From assembly GCF_900101095.1 (NCBI RefSeq), contig NZ_FNFM01000013.1, positions 107,648 to 171,647 of the forward strand: DNA of 64,000 nt, given 5' to 3'. Both the position numbers and the translations under genes were made by a program. This stretch comes from Actinopolyspora mzabensis. Lineage in GTDB: Bacteria > Actinomycetota > Actinomycetes > Mycobacteriales > Pseudonocardiaceae. Of the stretch, positions 61,990-64,000 are shown in pieces; position 1 is the first letter of the stretch; each line of letters begins with the position of its first letter. Under the pieces are notes generated by a model. It had not been told where the DNA came from, ran no database searches, and was given only the letters and a program-made list of their open reading frames with translations.

Positions 61990-63261
61990 GTGAGTGAGCA
62001 CATCCTTGACGAACTTTCCTGGCGCGGTCTCATCGCGCAGTCCACCGACCTCGATTCGTTGCGTCGCGATCTCGATTCACCGCCACTCACGCTGTATGCC
62101 GGTTTCGACCCGACCGGGCCGAGCCTGCACGCGGGCCATCTGATCCCGCTGCTGACCCTGCGTCGTTTTCAGCTCGCCGGACATCGGCCGCTCGCGCTGG
62201 CAGGCGGTGCGACCGGTTTGATCGGTGATCCACGTGACGTGGGCGAACGCAGTCTGCACGACGAGAGCGTCGTCTCCGAATGGACCGAGGGCATCCGCGA
62301 ACAGCTCAGGCTCTTCGTCGACTTCGACGACTCGGAGACCGGGGCCGTCATGGAGAACAACGCCCACTGGACCGCGAACCTGTCCGTTACGACGTTCCTG
62401 CGGGACGTGGGCAAGCATTTCTCGCTCAACGCGATGCTTTCCCGCGAAACCGTCAAGCGACGGTTGGAATCCGACGGGATGTCCTACACCGAGTTCAGTT
62501 ACATGCTGCTGCAGGCCAACGATTACGTACAGCTCAACCGGCGTTACGGTACGAGCCTGCAGTTGGGCGGGTCTGATCAGTGGGGAAACATCGTCGCCGG
62601 CGTCGACCTGCTGCGTCGGCAGGACGGTGCGAGTGCGCACGCACTGACCACTCCACTGGTCACCGACGCCGAGGGGAACAAGTTCGGCAAGTCCACCGGG
62701 GGTGGCAATCTCTGGCTCGACCCGGCGTTGACTTCCCCGTACGCCTGGTACCAGTACTTCATCAACACCGCCGATGCCGACGTGGGCAAGTACCTGCGGT
62801 TGTTCACCTTCCTGGAGCGCGCGGAGATCGAGGAGCTCGAGCTCGCCACGGCGGAGCGACCGCAGCAACGACGCGGGCAGCGCAGGCTTGCCGAAGAACT
62901 GACTACCTTGGTGCACGGGGCTACGGCTACCGAGCAAGTGGCTGCCGCCAGCAGTGCGTTGTTCGGCGGTGGGGACCTGAACCTGCTGAACGCCGAGACC
63001 CTGAAATCGGCGATGGCCGAGATTCCCACCGCGCGACTCAGACTGAGCGATGAGCCGACGATCGTCGATGTTCTCGTGGAGAGCGGTCTGGTAGCCGGAC
63101 GCAAGGCGGCCAGGCGCACCATCGCCGAGGGCGGTGCCTACGTCAATAACGCCAAGGTGTTCGACGACACCTGGGCACCGAGCAAGGCGGACCTGCTGCA
63201 CGGCACGTGGCTGGTGGTTCGTCGTGGCAAGCGTCACACTGCGGGAGTCGAGTTGGTCTAA
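61990..63261 (+). CDS. tyrS: Tyrosyl-tRNA synthetase
   Basis: 423 residues from GTG 61990, which gives the family N-terminus [21 protein letters not shown] 61963 is an alternative. Class I motifs: HAGH (47-50, variant of HIGH) and KFGKS (variant of KMSKS) near 233. A C-terminal S4-like RNA-binding domain ends the protein ([25 protein letters not shown]). It charges tRNA-Tyr. It is followed by the ribosomal RNA operon. Confidence 0.95.
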   Translation: MSEHILDELSWRGLIAQSTDLDSLRRDLDSPPLTLYAGFDPTGPSLHAGHLIPLLTLRRFQLAGHRPLALAGGATGLIGDPRDVGERSLHDESVVSEWTEGIREQLRLFVDFDDSETGAVMENNAHWTANLSVTTFLRDVGKHFSLNAMLSRETVKRRLESDGMSYTEFSYMLLQANDYVQLNRRYGTSLQLGGSDQWGNIVAGVDLLRRQDGASAHALTTPLVTDAEGNKFGKSTGGGNLWLDPALTSPYAWYQYFINTADADVGKYLRLFTFLERAEIEELELATAERPQQRRGQRRLAEELTTLVHGATATEQVAAASSALFGGGDLNLLNAETLKSAMAEIPTARLRLSDEPTIVDVLVESGLVAGRKAARRTIAEGGAYVNNAKVFDDTWAPSKADLLHGTWLVVRRGKRHTAGVELV

Positions 63262-63422
63262 TAGGATTCTCGCTGTAACGGTGAGGCGTTTGACCTGCGG
63301 GTTCGTTTCAGCCGACGGCACGTGCGGCCGATTTGACGTCGGCTGGCTCGGGGCGTAGATTCAGAACTGTCAGCGCTGTGGGGTGTTCGGCATTCCCGGG
63401 GTGCTGGTTCCTCCGATCAATC

Positions 63423-63440
63423 GGGCCCGGTTGCGGGCCC
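63423..63440 (+). terminator. Inverted repeat after tyrS
   Basis: GGGCCC arms at 63423-63428 and 63435-63440 flank a 6-base loop, about 160 bases beyond tyrS and just before the first rRNA promoter. The stem is short but all G-C. Confidence 0.4.
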
Positions 63441-63701
63441 CTTGGTTCGGGGTGTTCCTCGGCTGTTAAAGTGTCGAGTAAGACATCCCGTCAGGAGCTC
63501 GGAATCGAGTGGTTCGAGCTTCGTGGTTGCTTGTACAATCCAGAGTCGATCGATACTGCTTCGGTCTTGCGGGTGTTGAAGGGGACCCCCCTGAAACGCC
63601 GGTTCGTTCCGGTGCTAAAGTGATCGACGTTCCGCTTGGACGGGGAGTGAACAACACTCTTCGAGCTGCGGAAGCAGGGCCTGCCGCGTGGGTGGTGGGT
63701 G

Positions 63702-63720
63702 TGTTCTTTGAGAATTCAAC
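63702..63720 (+). promoter_or_regulatory. boxA-like element of the rRNA leader
   Basis: TGTTCTTTGAGAATTCAAC is the conserved sequence found before 16S genes in actinomycetes and corresponds to the boxA antitermination signal bound by NusB-S10 in characterised systems. It lies about 140 bases before the 16S start. Confidence 0.7.
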
Positions 63721-63843
63721 AGTGTTTGTGCACGCGTGTGTGTGTTTGTTTCTTGTCTTTTTTGCTTTGAGTGTCAGCTCGCATCGTCCCTGTGGTTTTG
63801 GGGTGTGGTGTGGGTTGTGCTGGGGTTTGATTTTTTCCATGCA

Positions 63844-64000
63844 TTGTTGGAGAGTTTGATCCTGGCTCAGGACGAACGCTGACGGCGCGCTTCACACATG
63901 CAAGTCGAGCGATGGCACCGGCCTTTGTGGTGGGTGTGCAGAGCGGCGGACGGGTGAGTAACACGTGAGTAACCTGCCCTGGGCGTGGGGATAACCCTGG
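63844..64000 (+). rRNA. rrs: 16S ribosomal RNA, 5' end (partial)
   Basis: The universal start AGAGTTTGATCCTGGCTCAG begins at 63851, so by comparison with Escherichia coli numbering the mature 5' end is near 63844. CATGCAAGTCGAGCG and GGCGGACGGGTGAGTAACACG follow in the right order. The gene runs off the right edge after about 157 bases. The variant GCGCGCTTCACACATGC differs from the commoner GGCGTGCTTAACACATGC, a possible lineage marker. Confidence 0.97.

Larger units (their letters stand above)
63262..63843 (+). promoter_or_regulatory. Ribosomal RNA operon promoter and leader region
   Basis: 582 bases without a gene. An inverted repeat GGGCCC-GGTTGC-GGGCCC (63423-63440) may end tyrS transcription. 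Three -10-like boxes follow: TAAAGT (63467-63472), TACAAT (63534-63539) and TAAAGT (63616-63621), the first and third in a shared GTTCC...TAAAGTG context, suggesting tandem rRNA promoters. TGTTCTTTGAGAATTCAAC at 63702-63720 is the boxA-like antitermination element usual in actinomycete rRNA leaders. Confidence 0.65.

Overview
High-GC actinomycete chromosome, with many GTG and TTG starts, strong GGAG-type ribosome binding sites and gene families typical of Pseudonocardiales and Actinopolysporales. The opening bases of the 16S rRNA gene at the right edge also fit this group. The genus cannot be fixed from the window alone; an Actinopolyspora- or Saccharopolyspora-like organism is my best guess. 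I see no insertion sequence, prophage, CRISPR array, tRNA gene or compositional island.

Layout. 1-2.2 kb: small genes (SPW-repeat membrane protein, universal stress protein, a short unknown). 2.5-9.2 kb: a carotenoid block. A leftward operon crtI-crtB-idi-crtT-crtU faces a Rieske protein (DUF5914 type). No GGPP synthase or lycopene cyclase is present, so an aromatic or modified carotenoid is likely but part of the pathway must lie elsewhere. 9.6-14.8 kb: a family 2 glycosyltransferase coupled to a DUF2064 protein, an NAD-dependent epimerase with a putative zinc-binding insert, a fasciclin lipoprotein and a membrane-anchored molybdopterin oxidoreductase. 14.9-19.2 kb: 3-hydroxybutyrate use (dehydrogenase, MHS-family symporter, GAF/PucR regulator). 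19.4-26.5 kb: PepSY membrane protein, CstA-type transporter, a secreted EEP-fold enzyme, an MBL hydrolase and a mycothiol-dependent enzyme. 26.9-33 kb: uvrA, a DnaJ-NERD fusion and a CynX-type transporter.

33.0-44.0 kb is the most interesting accessory stretch. An ABC importer without its own ATPase is translationally coupled to a cytoplasmic family 20 beta-N-acetylhexosaminidase. Next to it are a beta-propeller lactonase-like protein, an N-acyl-D-amino-acid deacylase, a PLP-dependent D-amino-acid deaminase/dehydratase, an IclR regulator and RidA. Two DasR-type (dre-like) sites lie in it, and a second palindrome, TTGCG-N3-AATGCAA, occurs in front of both the importer and the D-amino-acid genes. 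Together this looks like uptake and breakdown of amino-sugar plus D-amino-acid material (chitin or cell-wall fragments), which is my inference.

44-64 kb is core genome: a membrane EEP protein, DUF1844, infC(ATC start)-rpmI-rplT, a SpoU/TrmH methyltransferase, pheS-pheT, then a complete arginine operon argC-ACT protein-argJ-argB-argD-argF-argR-argG-argH. Its first seven genes overlap end to end, and argC appears leaderless with an ARG box on its promoter. It is followed by a 3-methyladenine DNA glycosylase, tyrS and a ribosomal RNA operon whose promoters, boxA-like leader and first about 157 bases of 16S rRNA close the window.
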